Source: Paenibacillus lacisoli | Lineage (GTDB): Bacteria; Bacillota; Bacilli; Paenibacillales; Paenibacillaceae | DNA length: 64,000 bases | NCBI RefSeq assembly: GCF_030580655.1 | Contig: NZ_JAUQTB010000012.1 | Span: 48,324-112,323, forward strand | Direction of reading: 5' to 3' | In this document: in pieces, positions 7,790-16,545 of the stretch | Numbering within the stretch: position 1 is the stretch's first letter | How the letters are laid out: the number at the start of each line of letters is the position of its first letter | The notes under the pieces: model-generated | What the model was told of the DNA's origin: nothing | Databases searched by the model: none | Seen by the model: the letters and a program-made list of their open reading frames with translations, nothing else | Position numbers and translations under genes: made by a program

Positions 7790-9661
7790 ATGATGCTAAA
7801 GCGGCAGGTAAGCACTCATCGCGGAAAGAGGGACAGCATGAAAAGACTGCATATGCGGCGGCTCAAACAAACGGCAGTATTCCTGACCATTGTATTCATC
7901 ATCCTTATCCTACGATTAGGCTGGATCCAGTTCATCGCCGGACATCAGTCCGTTCCCGCCGGAGGGGTTGTCTCCAGGACATTGAATGATACGGCAAAGC
8001 TGCAGCAGGAGGAGGCGGTGCTGCTGGACCCAGGCCGGGGACAAGTGCTTGACCGGTTCGGGCAGAAGCTGACAGGAAGGGAGCTGCAAACAGTCGTTCT
8101 GTTTCCGCTGGGTTCCCGGAAACCGGATCTCCAGGAGGTTCAGAAGCTGGCGCCTCTCCTGCATACGAACCCCCAGCATCTGCTGGAGGTATGGACCCGC
8201 GCGATTCATCCGGTTATATGGAGAGAGGAGTCGGGGATGCCATTACAGTTGGAACCCGCCAGCATTTCTAAGGTCCGGCAGCTTCAGCTGGACCGGGTCG
8301 AGGTCCTTCCCTTCGTTCAGCGTTATGATCCGGTTCCCAGCGGCAGGCAGTGGCTTGGTTACCTGTACGAGCCTGCTAACGGCCGTTACGGTGTCCGTAC
8401 AGGAGCCGCAGGTATGGAGAAGCTGCTGGAACCGCTGCTGAAAAGCAGCGGCGGAACCTACGCGCTTCATTATGTCAGTGCACAGCGGGAACGCCTTCAA
8501 GGTCAGCCAACCCAGATTGTAAGGCCGGACAATCCGTTTTATCCCCTGCAGATCCAGACAACCATTGATCTTGGCATACAGAAGCGGATTGAGCAGCTCA
8601 CGGAGAAGGAGGGACTGCAGGAAGGGGCGATCGTCGTATTGGATGCGGCTACAGCAGATGTAGTGGCCATGGTATCGCGTCCGTTTTATCGACCATACCA
8701 GGTGGAACCGGCACGGGGAGATTGGGAGAATGCCGCCGTGAAAGCTTACGCCCCTGGATCCATTTACAAGATTGTGACTGCTGCAGCTGCGCTGGAAGCG
8801 GGCGTAACCCGGCCGCAGGAGCAGTTTGAATGCAAGGGAGAGTTTGGTAAATATGGTCTGTCCTGCTGGAAAAAAGAAGGGCATGGCATTATTTCCCTGG
8901 AGGAAGGGTTTGCCGAGTCCTGTAATGTAGTCTTTGCAGGGCTCTCAGAGCGCTTGAGCGGGCGTCAGCTCGAAGAGGCAGCCGAATCGCTTGGTCTAAA
9001 CCGGCAGGTCGGATGGAAGGGAAGCGAAATCAGCGGACTGCATGTAATGTCTCATTTTGACCATGAGGAAAAGGGCAGAACATTCGAAGGAGAGCCTGTT
9101 GACGATGGCGGTATTCTCGCCCAGAGCAGCATTGGCCAGCGGGACACCGCCATGACGCCGCTCCAGGCTGCCAATCTGGTAGTGACCCTGCTTCATGGAG
9201 GGCAGATCCAGGCGCCGCGTCTGGTAGAGCGGATTTTATACAAGGACGGGAGTACGATGGAGAAGCTGCCGCGCCACGGATATCCTTCCCCGCATGGACG
9301 CATTTCACCATCCACCGCACAGACGATTCTGGGGTGGATGAATAAAGTAGTGAGCGAAGGTACGGGGAGGTCCCTGCAGCACACCCGGTGGAAGGTCGCC
9401 GGCAAATCAGGGACTGCTCAGGTACAACAAAAGGGCCGCTCCCGGACGAATCAATGGTTTATTGGTTACGGTCCGGTAGAGGCCCCCCGTTACGCTGCAG
9501 CCGTGCTCGTTCACAATGCCGATCCGGACACGGTGAACCAGGCAACGGCACTGTTCGGTCAGGTGATGGATTTATTAGCATCTTCTCCATCTTCATCGGT
9601 CCCATTAGACCGCAAGGTATCTTCGGGTACAAGACTTTCCTCTGCTGCCGGTCCGCGCTGA
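7790..9661 (+). CDS. Class B penicillin-binding protein (transpeptidase)
   Basis: A peptidoglycan D,D-transpeptidase anchored by one N-terminal helix (about residues 28-48). Active-site motifs are in order: SxxK as S-I-Y-K near residue 324, SxN as S-C-N near 377, and KSGT near 539. The N-terminal half is a dimerisation-type domain beginning DPGRGQVLDRFG; there is no transglycosylase domain, which makes it class B. Two starts are possible: ATG 7790 behind AGAAGGA and ATG 7838 behind AAAGAGGG, which shortens the cytoplasmic tail by 16 residues. The last 34 codons overlap the convergent ytvI gene on the other strand. No shape or division gene is nearby, so its cellular role (wall elongation, sporulation or other) is not shown. 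Confidence 0.88.
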   Translation: MMLKRQVSTHRGKRDSMKRLHMRRLKQTAVFLTIVFIILILRLGWIQFIAGHQSVPAGGVVSRTLNDTAKLQQEEAVLLDPGRGQVLDRFGQKLTGRELQTVVLFPLGSRKPDLQEVQKLAPLLHTNPQHLLEVWTRAIHPVIWREESGMPLQLEPASISKVRQLQLDRVEVLPFVQRYDPVPSGRQWLGYLYEPANGRYGVRTGAAGMEKLLEPLLKSSGGTYALHYVSAQRERLQGQPTQIVRPDNPFYPLQIQTTIDLGIQKRIEQLTEKEGLQEGAIVVLDAATADVVAMVSRPFYRPYQVEPARGDWENAAVKAYAPGSIYKIVTAAAALEAGVTRPQEQFECKGEFGKYGLSCWKKEGHGIISLEEGFAESCNVVFAGLSERLSGRQLEEAAESLGLNRQVGWKGSEISGLHVMSHFDHEEKGRTFEGEPVDDGGILAQSSIGQRDTAMTPLQAANLVVTLLHGGQIQAPRLVERILYKDGSTMEKLPRHGYPSPHGRISPSTAQTILGWMNKVVSEGTGRSLQHTRWKVAGKSGTAQVQQKGRSRTNQWFIGYGPVEAPRYAAAVLVHNADPDTVNQATALFGQVMDLLASSPSSSVPLDRKVSSGTRLSSAAGPR

Positions 9662-10770
9662 TAACCCAGGATGAAGGGAGATTCATTAAATTCGTCACGG
9701 GGCAGCCGGATCCATTTTTGCAGGAAGCCCTGTTGAAGAAGCTCTTTGAGGGTGATCAACAGGATGGGTGACAGCACCAGTCCCGCGACACCAAAGATCG
9801 AGAGCGAGATCATCGCAAAAGACAGCATCAGATACGCTGACGTGACACCGATGGAGTTCCCGGTTATTTTCGGCTCCGCAAGCTGACGAACGAGCATCGT
9901 CACTGCCAGCAGTACGAGCAGCCCGATAGCAAGACCTGTTTTGCCAACGATGAACAGATAGATTGCCCATGGCAGCAGGATCGCCGGAACACCGAGCAGC
10001 GGAAGAATATCAAAGACAGCACTGACCAGTGCAACCGAGAATGCGTTGCCAGTACGCAGAATGAGCAGGCCGACAAATACGATAACGAACGTGATCGAGA
10101 CGAGGATCATTTGTGCCTTGATGTAAGACCAGATGGCTTTCAGGACATGATTTTTAACAAAATAGAATACACTCTTGAGCGTCTTTGGTGTCTTCTCGCG
10201 GGCCAGACGTTTCCACAGCTCAATCTCCATACTCAGGAAAAAGGCCAGGATGATGGCGATCCCGAAATTTGTAATGAAGGATGAGAAGGAGCCAAGCAGA
10301 CCCATGATGTACTTGAGGGCACCTGTAGCCCATGTGGATGCATAGTTGGTCGCAAGGGCAAAATATTCATTCAGTTTATCCGTCACATCCGGCGGAAGGC
10401 TCGACATGCGGTCCCGCAGGAAGGCAGTCAGGGAGGTGAACTCCTTCTGAATAATGTGAGTGTATTCGGGCAGACTGTCCGAGAGCTGCGCAAACTGCGA
10501 GATAATGATCAGACCTAAACCCGATATCAGTCCCAGGATAATCAGGACAAAGAGCAGGACAGATATGGCGGAAGCAAATGGCTTGGCCATTCCTTTCCGG
10601 TGAAGCAGCCGAGCGAGAGGCTCAATGCAAATAAAGACAAGAAAAGAAAGAAACACGGGCGCCGCAACCTGATATAATTTACTGAAGACGAACATGGTCA
10701 GATATACCGTTAATACAATTAAAGCAATATCAAATACGGTTCTCCAATATTTTTTGTAGAGTGGAAGCAT
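9559..10770 (-). CDS. ytvI: AI-2E family permease, YtvI-like
   Basis: A membrane protein of about 403 residues in the AI-2E transporter family. Hydrophobic segments lie near the N-terminus (VFDIALIVLTVYLTMFVFS), a hydrophilic loop follows at about 110-170, and several more helices follow. The C-terminal half holds the conserved FDILPLLGVPAILLPWAIY and EPKITGNSIGV blocks. In B. subtilis YtvI is known as a sporulation integral membrane protein; the transported substrate is not known. The ATG at 10770 is preferred to one 12 codons upstream (10806) because AAGGAAAGGG lies between them, though its spacing is long. The hydrophilic, acidic last 34 codons overlap the 3' end of the penicillin-binding protein gene. 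Confidence 0.85.
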   Translation of the reverse strand: MLPLYKKYWRTVFDIALIVLTVYLTMFVFSKLYQVAAPVFLSFLVFICIEPLARLLHRKGMAKPFASAISVLLFVLIILGLISGLGLIIISQFAQLSDSLPEYTHIIQKEFTSLTAFLRDRMSSLPPDVTDKLNEYFALATNYASTWATGALKYIMGLLGSFSSFITNFGIAIILAFFLSMEIELWKRLAREKTPKTLKSVFYFVKNHVLKAIWSYIKAQMILVSITFVIVFVGLLILRTGNAFSVALVSAVFDILPLLGVPAILLPWAIYLFIVGKTGLAIGLLVLLAVTMLVRQLAEPKITGNSIGVTSAYLMLSFAMISLSIFGVAGLVLSPILLITLKELLQQGFLQKWIRLPRDEFNESPFILGYQRGPAAEESLVPEDTLRSNGTDEDGEDANKSIT

Positions 10771-10990
10771 AGTATAAACAACGACCCTTTCCTTCAGAGT
10801 AGGCATTTAGTGTCAGTAGATTATGATGGGAATCTAAATGCGGAGTGTTTTTCTTATTGTACATGACGGCTTTGTTTTTTTGAAAGATCACCCCAATTTT
10901 TTGGTCGGTTGTGTTAAAATAAGAGAGTTAGTGTATTTTTCATAGTACATTGGCAAGCCAAAGTCATGAAAGAAAAGTGGGGAATTAGAC

Positions 10991-12367
10991 ATGCAGACTT
11001 TGCTGCTATGGTTGTTTTATATTTCTTCTTTTTATGCTTTTATTCCTGGAATAATAAGCAGGTTATTCGGATTCAGGGTATTCCGCAAGGGCAAGAGTGA
11101 CACCGAATTTTCCCTGACCTTCGATGATGGTCCCGACCCTACTTATACGCCTCAACTGCTTGACCTGTTGCAAAAATATAATGCAAAGGCCACTTTTTTT
11201 GTTGTGGGCGCCAATGCGGAGAAGTCTCCCGAACTCTTGAAAAGGATGTATGACGAGGGACATCTGATTGGAATTCACAATTATGTGCACCGGACGAATT
11301 GGCTGATGCGCCCCGGAACGGTGAAAAAGCAGATTGCCCGTACAGACCAGATTATTTACGATGTGACCAAGCATCATACGTCGTTCTATCGCCCGCCATG
11401 GGGAATCGTCAATTTCTTTGATGTAGCCAAGCGCAGCAACCGCCGCATTATTTTATGGTCTGCCATGTTCGGTGACTGGCGCGAGAAAATTGGTGCAGAC
11501 CGGCTGACAGAACGGATGCTGAAGAAGCTTCGCGGCGGGGAAGTTATGCTGCTGCACGATTGCGGATCTACGCTGGGTGCGAATGAAGGTGCCCCGCAGC
11601 AGATGTTGATCGCGCTGGAGCGTGTGCTGATTGAGGCTGAGAAGAGAGGTCTGCGCAGCGTGACGGTAGACCAGCTGGCCGGCATCGTACCGGAAAGGGC
11701 AGCTTCCAGAGTATCGCCGGCCAAACGGGCACTGGTTCAGCTGTGGCTGCAGTATGAAAAGGTGTTTCATTATGTATTTCATCTGAAGGCAGCCAGCCCA
11801 GTGGATCCCATTCTTCATTACCGTCTGCGTGCCTATCATGGAGCCAGCGTTGACTTGGAGGATGGTACCCTTCTTGAGGATGGGGATCCGGTTATTGAGC
11901 TGCATTTTGACAACAAGAAGTTGTTTGAGATTGGTACAGCCTCCAAGACAGCGATGCATTTGGCGATTAAAATGATTCGTCAGGTTGAGAAGCAGCTGCC
12001 CGAACTGGCCGAGGCTGTATATCATGATCCTGAGCTGCGTCAGGCCAAGGCATTATACGGGGTCAGTATGATTAACCGGGGACCTGAACAATTTGGTTTT
12101 ATGATCCGTGATCTGCCTCCCGGTATTTTTGCTGCCTCAACCAAAATGTACCTTAAAGTGCTGATGAGTGTCATTCACCCGGCAGGCCAAGAGCGCCTGA
12201 AGCAGCGTTCCCAGGAGCTGGTGCCCAAGATGATGCTGATGCCGAATTCTGTATTGATGTATCGATTTCTTAAATCCGGGTTTCAGGAAGAACCCATGTT
12301 AGCTTCTGATGGTGCACTGGAGCTGGCTGCAGGCCAGGAGCTGAGTGGTTCAGGTTCTGCCGTATAA
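10991..12367 (+). CDS. NodB-type polysaccharide deacetylase with C-terminal extension
   Basis: A 458-residue protein with an N-terminal hydrophobic helix (about 3-24) that could be a membrane anchor or uncleaved signal. The NodB domain (about 40-235) has all five motifs: TFDDGPDPTYTP, the metal-binding HNYVH, RPPWG, LWSAMFGDW and LLHDCGS. Such enzymes remove acetyl groups from N-acetyl sugars in peptidoglycan or chitin-like polymers, normally outside the cell. The C-terminal 200 residues (from about 250) are a second domain without catalytic motifs I recognise; it may correspond to the YkoP-like region seen fused to deacetylases in Bacillales, but I am unsure. RBS AAAGTGGGG precedes the ATG. 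A terminator follows. Confidence 0.85.
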   Translation: MQTLLLWLFYISSFYAFIPGIISRLFGFRVFRKGKSDTEFSLTFDDGPDPTYTPQLLDLLQKYNAKATFFVVGANAEKSPELLKRMYDEGHLIGIHNYVHRTNWLMRPGTVKKQIARTDQIIYDVTKHHTSFYRPPWGIVNFFDVAKRSNRRIILWSAMFGDWREKIGADRLTERMLKKLRGGEVMLLHDCGSTLGANEGAPQQMLIALERVLIEAEKRGLRSVTVDQLAGIVPERAASRVSPAKRALVQLWLQYEKVFHYVFHLKAASPVDPILHYRLRAYHGASVDLEDGTLLEDGDPVIELHFDNKKLFEIGTASKTAMHLAIKMIRQVEKQLPELAEAVYHDPELRQAKALYGVSMINRGPEQFGFMIRDLPPGIFAASTKMYLKVLMSVIHPAGQERLKQRSQELVPKMMLMPNSVLMYRFLKSGFQEEPMLASDGALELAAGQELSGSGSAV

Positions 12368-12376
12368 CCAACAGAG

Positions 12377-12419
12377 AAACCTTCAATTCTCTCCAATGGA
12401 GAGGGTTGAAGGTTTTTTT
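12377..12419 (+). terminator. Rho-independent terminator after the deacetylase
   Basis: An AACCTTCAA/TTGAAGGTT outer stem and a TCTCTCC/GGAGAG inner stem, followed by TTTTTTT. Confidence 0.88.
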
Positions 12420-12442
12420 ATGGAGATTATTAGGTTTGTATT

Positions 12443-12468
12443 TATAATTTAGGTATTTTTACCGATAT
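12443..12468 (+). promoter_or_regulatory. Possible SigD (motility) promoter for the second chemoreceptor
   Basis: ACCGATAT at 12461-12468 matches seven of eight bases of the SigD -10 element GCCGATAT. A TATA at 12443 stands 14 bases upstream where TAAA is expected. Chemoreceptor genes in bacilli are commonly SigD-dependent, which fits; the -35 is weak. Confidence 0.45.
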
Positions 12469-12513
12469 AAAGGGTAGCAGTTATTCAAAACTAAGACTAA
12501 AGGATGAGGAAAT

Positions 12514-14058
12514 ATGAACCGTAACGATCAAATTATTCTACAAAGGAATAAGCTCATCAGCTATATGTTATGGGCCATTACGGCTATCAGCTGTGCGATT
12601 ACTCTGATTGTGCCGAGCTTATTAATCTCCTCGACGATCTCCGTTATTTTCTCAGCAGCTGTAACTATCATGAACTTACGTAAAAAGTTCATACATAGCG
12701 TTCCATGGATTGTACTGACGGGTACTATTGTGAGTGGTGTTTATGTGAGCTGGGGATCCATCAGTACTGTACAGGGCATTTTGATCATCGCCCCGCTGCT
12801 TCTGTACCCCAACACCAAGTATTACACCATCGGTTTCTCAGCCCTGCTGCTCTTCTTCCTGGGCGAATTGGTGGTTGTCTCCTCCAAGTCGGTAGATCTG
12901 CTGTTCTCTGATCTGATCAATGTAGCGATGTTTATCGTTACCGGCATTATCCTGATCACAGTCTCCCGTCTGAACAAGAAGCTGTTTACGGATAGTGAAA
13001 GCCGTCGCGAAGAAGTGGAGATATCCAGAGTACGCGTAGAAAGTGTATTGGAGCGTGTCAAAGAAGCGGTCTCCGGCTTGTCCGTATTTACGGACCAGCT
13101 GAAACAGAAAGTTGACGATACCGGTTCCATTACGAAAGAAGTTACGGTGGGCTTTGCTGAGGTAGCCAAAGGGGTCGAGTTCCAGGCAAGCAGTGTTGCA
13201 GAAATTTCCGAATCCCTGACGTTATCCGATCAGCATATTACGGAAGTGGCCTCCCACTCCCAACAAATGAAAGAGCTGTCCGCGCAGATGGCCTCCATTA
13301 CTAAAGAGGGCAGTGCGAAGATGGATCATTTGAATGGTCAAATGCAGGAAGTATATGACGTGGTAAGCCGGACAGCCGTTGATATGAAGGAATTTAATGC
13401 AGAGAGTGAGTCCATGTCAGCTATGCTGGATGGAATCTCAGAGATTGCCAATCAGACGAACCTTCTCGCGCTGAATGCAGCCATTGAAGCTGCGCGCGCC
13501 GGGGAACACGGCCGCGGATTTGCGGTCGTATCCGGCGAGGTTCGCAAGCTGGCAGAACATTCCGGTCAATCGGCTACGGATATTTCCGGAATTCTGCATC
13601 GCTTGAAAGGCCGGATTGAAGTGCTGACTGAGCGGTTCAACACGATCAGCATTTCACTGGAGCAGGGAAAGAATACGGTTCAGGCGGCTGATGAAGTGTT
13701 CCGTACCATTAACAGCAATTCGCAGCAGGTGCTGAATCAGGCCCAGGATATTGAGAGCAGTTCCACAACGATGAAGGAATCTTCGACCAAGGTCGTTAAC
13801 GAAGTATCCGAAATTTCAAGTGTAACCGAGCAGTCGAGTGCTGCCGCAGAACAAATCCTGGCTAGTGTGGAAGAACAGCGTAATCTGACTCAGCGCATGG
13901 TGGACAGCTTCGAAGAGCTGGAACAGCTGATTGTAGGACTTCGTGAACTTGTGTCGGAAGGCGAAGAGCAGGCGGCGGTTCAGCAGCCGGGTGCCGGCAC
14001 GAAGACAGCGCCTAAGTTATCGGGTGCAGCGGTTCCCGTAGAAGCATTGTCAGCATAA
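12514..14058 (+). CDS. Methyl-accepting chemotaxis protein with multi-pass membrane N-terminus
   Basis: A 514-residue chemoreceptor without a large extracellular sensor. The first 160 residues contain about six hydrophobic helices joined by short loops, so any signal is sensed in or near the membrane. There is no clear HAMP domain; the chain passes directly into the coiled coil and the conserved tip [33 protein letters not shown]. The last 35 residues are Ala/Gly/Pro/Gln-rich and flexible. RBS AGGATGAGG lies just upstream of the ATG. Ligand unknown; some receptors of this shape report on membrane energy or oxygen, but nothing in this sequence proves it. A possible SigD promoter precedes it. 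Confidence 0.9.
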   Translation: MNRNDQIILQRNKLISYMLWAITAISCAITLIVPSLLISSTISVIFSAAVTIMNLRKKFIHSVPWIVLTGTIVSGVYVSWGSISTVQGILIIAPLLLYPNTKYYTIGFSALLLFFLGELVVVSSKSVDLLFSDLINVAMFIVTGIILITVSRLNKKLFTDSESRREEVEISRVRVESVLERVKEAVSGLSVFTDQLKQKVDDTGSITKEVTVGFAEVAKGVEFQASSVAEISESLTLSDQHITEVASHSQQMKELSAQMASITKEGSAKMDHLNGQMQEVYDVVSRTAVDMKEFNAESESMSAMLDGISEIANQTNLLALNAAIEAARAGEHGRGFAVVSGEVRKLAEHSGQSATDISGILHRLKGRIEVLTERFNTISISLEQGKNTVQAADEVFRTINSNSQQVLNQAQDIESSSTTMKESSTKVVNEVSEISSVTEQSSAAAEQILASVEEQRNLTQRMVDSFEELEQLIVGLRELVSEGEEQAAVQQPGAGTKTAPKLSGAAVPVEALSA

Positions 14059-14063
14059 ATAGC

Positions 14064-14103
14064 AGGGGAAGGCAGCAGGGGGACCTGAGGCTTTCCCCTT
14101 TTG
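14064..14103 (+). terminator. Rho-independent terminator after the second chemoreceptor
   Basis: GGGGAAGGC pairs with GGCTTTCCCC around a purine-rich loop, followed by TTTTGTT. Confidence 0.75.
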
Positions 14104-14110
14104 TTATGCT

Positions 14111-14173
14111 TAGATTGAACATACGAATAACGCCCCAGGCCATGCCCGGGGCGTTATTCGTATGTTCAATCTA
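14111..14173. repeat. 26-bp perfect inverted repeat between convergent genes
   Basis: Arms at 14111-14136 and 14148-14173 are perfectly complementary (TAGATTGAACATACGAATAA plus CGCCCC) around an 11-base loop. It lies 18 bp past the ilvD stop and just after the terminator of the chemoreceptor. It could end ilvD transcription, but neither strand has a T run after the stem, so it is not a standard rho-independent terminator. Confidence 0.85.
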
Positions 14174-14190
14174 TTGTATTCTCTGCTTGA

Positions 14191-15879
14191 TTAGATTTTC
14201 ATGACGCCGCCAGAGCTGGCATTCGTAACAAGCTTGGAGTAACGGGCCAGGTAGCCTTTTTTGACCTTCGGTTCGAACTCTTTCCAGTTGGCACGGCGGC
14301 GGTCAAATTCCTCGTCGCTGATCTCCAGCTGGATAGTACGGTTGTTGAGATCAAGTTCGATGATATCACCGTCTTCAACGAATGCGATTGGTCCGCCTTC
14401 TGCGGCCTCCGGAGAGATATGTCCAATCGAGATTCCGCGGGAAGCACCGGAGAAACGTCCATCCGTAATCAGACCAACCTTGGCTCCAAGTCCCATACCC
14501 ACGATCTGGGAAGTTGGCGCGAGCATTTCTGGCATGCCCGGACCGCCTTTAGGACCTTCATAACGGATCACGACAACGTGTCCTTCCTGAATCTTACCGT
14601 TCGCAATTCCAGCCAGTGCGTCTTCCTGCGAGTCAAAGCAGATCGCAGGACCACGGTGGTACCCGCCGACAGATGAATCAACGGCACCCACTTTGATGAT
14701 GGAGCCCTGTGGTGCCAGGTTACCGAACAGAACAGCCAGGCCGCCGCGCTCGGAATGCGGATTGTCCAGTCTGTGAATGACTTCGGTATTAAGAATTTCC
14801 TGTCCTTCCACGTTCTCACGGAGCGTTTTGCCGCTTACTGTGATGCAGTCCGGATGCAGAGCGCCAGGTTTCTTCAGCAGCTCGTTCAGTACGGCGCTCA
14901 CGCCGCCTGCATTATGCACGTCCTCGATATGCCAGTCTGATGCAGGAGCCAGTTTCGCCAGATGAGGAACACGGTTAGCCACTTCATTGATACGCTCGAT
15001 TGGATAGTCGATCTCAGCCTCATGAGCAAGAGCCAGCGTATGAAGCACTGTGTTAGTAGAGCCTCCCATAGCCATATCCAGGGCAAATGCGTTATCGATC
15101 GCTTCTTTGGTCACGATATCGCGCGGCTTCAGGTCCAGCTTGATCAGTTCCATCAGCTGCTTCGCAGACTGGCGGACAAAATCCTTGCGCTCTTCCGCGA
15201 CAGCGAGAATGGTTCCGTTGCCCGGGAGAGCAAGGCCAAGTGCTTCAGCCAGGCAGTTCATGGAGTTCGCCGTGAACATGCCGGAACAGGAGCCGCAGGT
15301 TGGACAGCCGTACTGTTCCAGTTCAAGCAGGCTTTGATCATCGATCTTACCAGCCTGGTAGGCACCAACGCCTTCGAAGACAGAGGTCAGGGAGATGGAA
15401 CGGCCGTTCTTGTCCTTGCCGGCTTTCATCGGTCCGCCGCTGACAAAGATGGTCGGGATGTCTACACGCAGGGCGCCCATCAGCATGCCCGGTGTAATTT
15501 TGTCACAGTTGGGAATACAGACCATACCGTCAAACCAGTGGGCCGAGACGACCGTTTCCAGGGAATCGGCGATAATCTCACGGCTTGGCAGGGAATAACG
15601 CATTCCGATATGTCCCATCGCAATTCCGTCGTCGACACCGATCGTATTAAACTCAAAAGGAACCCCGCCGGCTTCACGGATCGCTTCTTTTACGATTTTA
15701 CCAAACTCTTGAAGATGAACATGGCCGGGCACGATATCAATGTAGGAGTTGCAGACCGCGATGAACGGCTTGCCGAAATCCTCTTCTTTGACACCGGCAG
15801 CGCGCAGCAGACTGCGGTGTGGTGCACGGTCAAAACCTTTTTTTATCATGTCGGAGCGCATTTTTTTTGGTGCTGTCAT
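14191..15879 (-). CDS. ilvD: Dihydroxy-acid dehydratase
   Basis: IlvD dehydrates 2,3-dihydroxy-isovalerate and 2,3-dihydroxy-3-methylvalerate to the keto acids that give valine and isoleucine. The 562-residue length is normal. Cluster cysteines are visible in [14 protein letters not shown] and [17 protein letters not shown], and the conserved end block [20 protein letters not shown] is intact. A homologous enzyme is 6-phosphogluconate dehydratase (Edd), which would pair with the kdgA gene 3 kb away, but the protein starts [23 protein letters not shown] and keeps IlvD-type spacing throughout, so IlvD is preferred. GAGGGGG precedes the ATG. It stands alone, away from other ilv/leu genes. Confidence 0.95.
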   Translation of the reverse strand: MTAPKKMRSDMIKKGFDRAPHRSLLRAAGVKEEDFGKPFIAVCNSYIDIVPGHVHLQEFGKIVKEAIREAGGVPFEFNTIGVDDGIAMGHIGMRYSLPSREIIADSLETVVSAHWFDGMVCIPNCDKITPGMLMGALRVDIPTIFVSGGPMKAGKDKNGRSISLTSVFEGVGAYQAGKIDDQSLLELEQYGCPTCGSCSGMFTANSMNCLAEALGLALPGNGTILAVAEERKDFVRQSAKQLMELIKLDLKPRDIVTKEAIDNAFALDMAMGGSTNTVLHTLALAHEAEIDYPIERINEVANRVPHLAKLAPASDWHIEDVHNAGGVSAVLNELLKKPGALHPDCITVSGKTLRENVEGQEILNTEVIHRLDNPHSERGGLAVLFGNLAPQGSIIKVGAVDSSVGGYHRGPAICFDSQEDALAGIANGKIQEGHVVVIRYEGPKGGPGMPEMLAPTSQIVGMGLGAKVGLITDGRFSGASRGISIGHISPEAAEGGPIAFVEDGDIIELDLNNRTIQLEISDEEFDRRRANWKEFEPKVKKGYLARYSKLVTNASSGGVMKI

Positions 15880-15958
15880 GATTTCGTTCCCCCTCGATCG
15901 GTGTGTTGGTGTAACGCTTTAAACGACTATAATCCAACAGTTATTTTCTAAAGAGTCT

Positions 15959-15986
15959 ATCATAACTGGGAAGGTTTTTCTAGCAA
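15959..15986 (-). promoter_or_regulatory. ilvD: Possible SigA promoter for ilvD
   Basis: On the minus strand TTGCTA and TATGAT are 16 bp apart, about 80 bp upstream of the ilvD start. The leader is too short to hold a T-box. Confidence 0.5.
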
Positions 15987-16080
15987 TATCGACAATTTCA
16001 GTGTTTTGCTTAAAACGCATACACGGGCTTCTGATCGAAGCAGCTCCAGAAGGCCGGATTAGAAAGAAAGCCCGGACATT

Positions 16081-16119
16081 AAAAAGAGCCTGCAGCAGCG
16101 GTTTCGCTGCTGCAGGCTC
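16081..16119 (-). terminator. Rho-independent terminator after the KGG-repeat gene
   Basis: A 15-bp perfect stem (GAGCCTGCAGCAGCG and its complement) with a four-base loop, then TTTTT on the minus strand. Confidence 0.9.
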
Positions 16120-16140
16120 TCCTGCGCCAATGGCAAGGGA

Positions 16141-16386
16141 TTAGTTTTGTCCGCCCTTACGGCCAATTTCCCTGTAAAAGTCTTTGTCATGGGAATCAGC
16201 TGTAGACTCTCCGCCTTTTCTGCCAATCTCCTGATAGAATTCCTTGTCATGAGACTCAGAAGTGGCTTCGCCGCCCTTTCTGCCGATTTCCTGGTAAAAT
16301 TCCTTATCATGCTTTTTGGAAGTGGCCTCGCCGCCCATCCGACCTGCTTCTTCACGACTCATTTTACCGTTGTTATTACGTGCCAT
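16141..16386 (-). CDS. KGG-repeat general stress protein (GsiB-like)
   Basis: An 81-residue, highly hydrophilic protein built almost entirely of repeats. The first unit is SREEAGRMGGEATSKKHDKE; two further FYQEIGRKGGE(A/S)T units and a last FYREIGRKGGQN follow, each centred on a GG motif of the stress-induced KGG family. B. subtilis GsiB is the best known relative: a hydrophilin induced by heat, salt and starvation and believed to protect against desiccation. AAGGAGTG precedes the ATG. I see no clear SigB promoter upstream, in contrast to gsiB. The gene has its own terminator and is likely monocistronic. Confidence 0.88.
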   Translation of the reverse strand: MARNNNGKMSREEAGRMGGEATSKKHDKEFYQEIGRKGGEATSESHDKEFYQEIGRKGGESTADSHDKDFYREIGRKGGQN

Positions 16387-16545
16387 AACAAATCACTCCT
16401 TATAGATTAAGTTGTTTTTTGTAGCGCGCATCTTTTATTTACCACGGTTGGATAAAATGAATCAAAGCGCATAAGGAAACAATTTGCTTCATGACCTCCT
16501 TGACCTTGGGACAGGCAGCTGAAACGGACAGCGCGGACCCAAGGT

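Noticed and set aside
14191..15879. Reading ilvD as 6-phosphogluconate dehydratase (edd) because kdgK-kdgA are close
   Set aside because: N-terminal and cluster motifs follow the IlvD pattern and length; the genes are on opposite strands and not linked by any transcript.
15880..16060. A T-box or leader attenuator before ilvD
   Set aside because: The leader from the likely promoter is about 80 bases, too short for a T-box, and no T-box consensus or terminator/antiterminator pair was seen.
16439..16492. A 17-codon minus-strand frame with AAGGAGG before its ATG, inside a hairpin that would hide the ribosome-binding site
   Set aside because: The spacing to the ATG is only two bases, too short for efficient initiation, and the peptide has no features; it is probably chance next to the acyltransferase 3' end.
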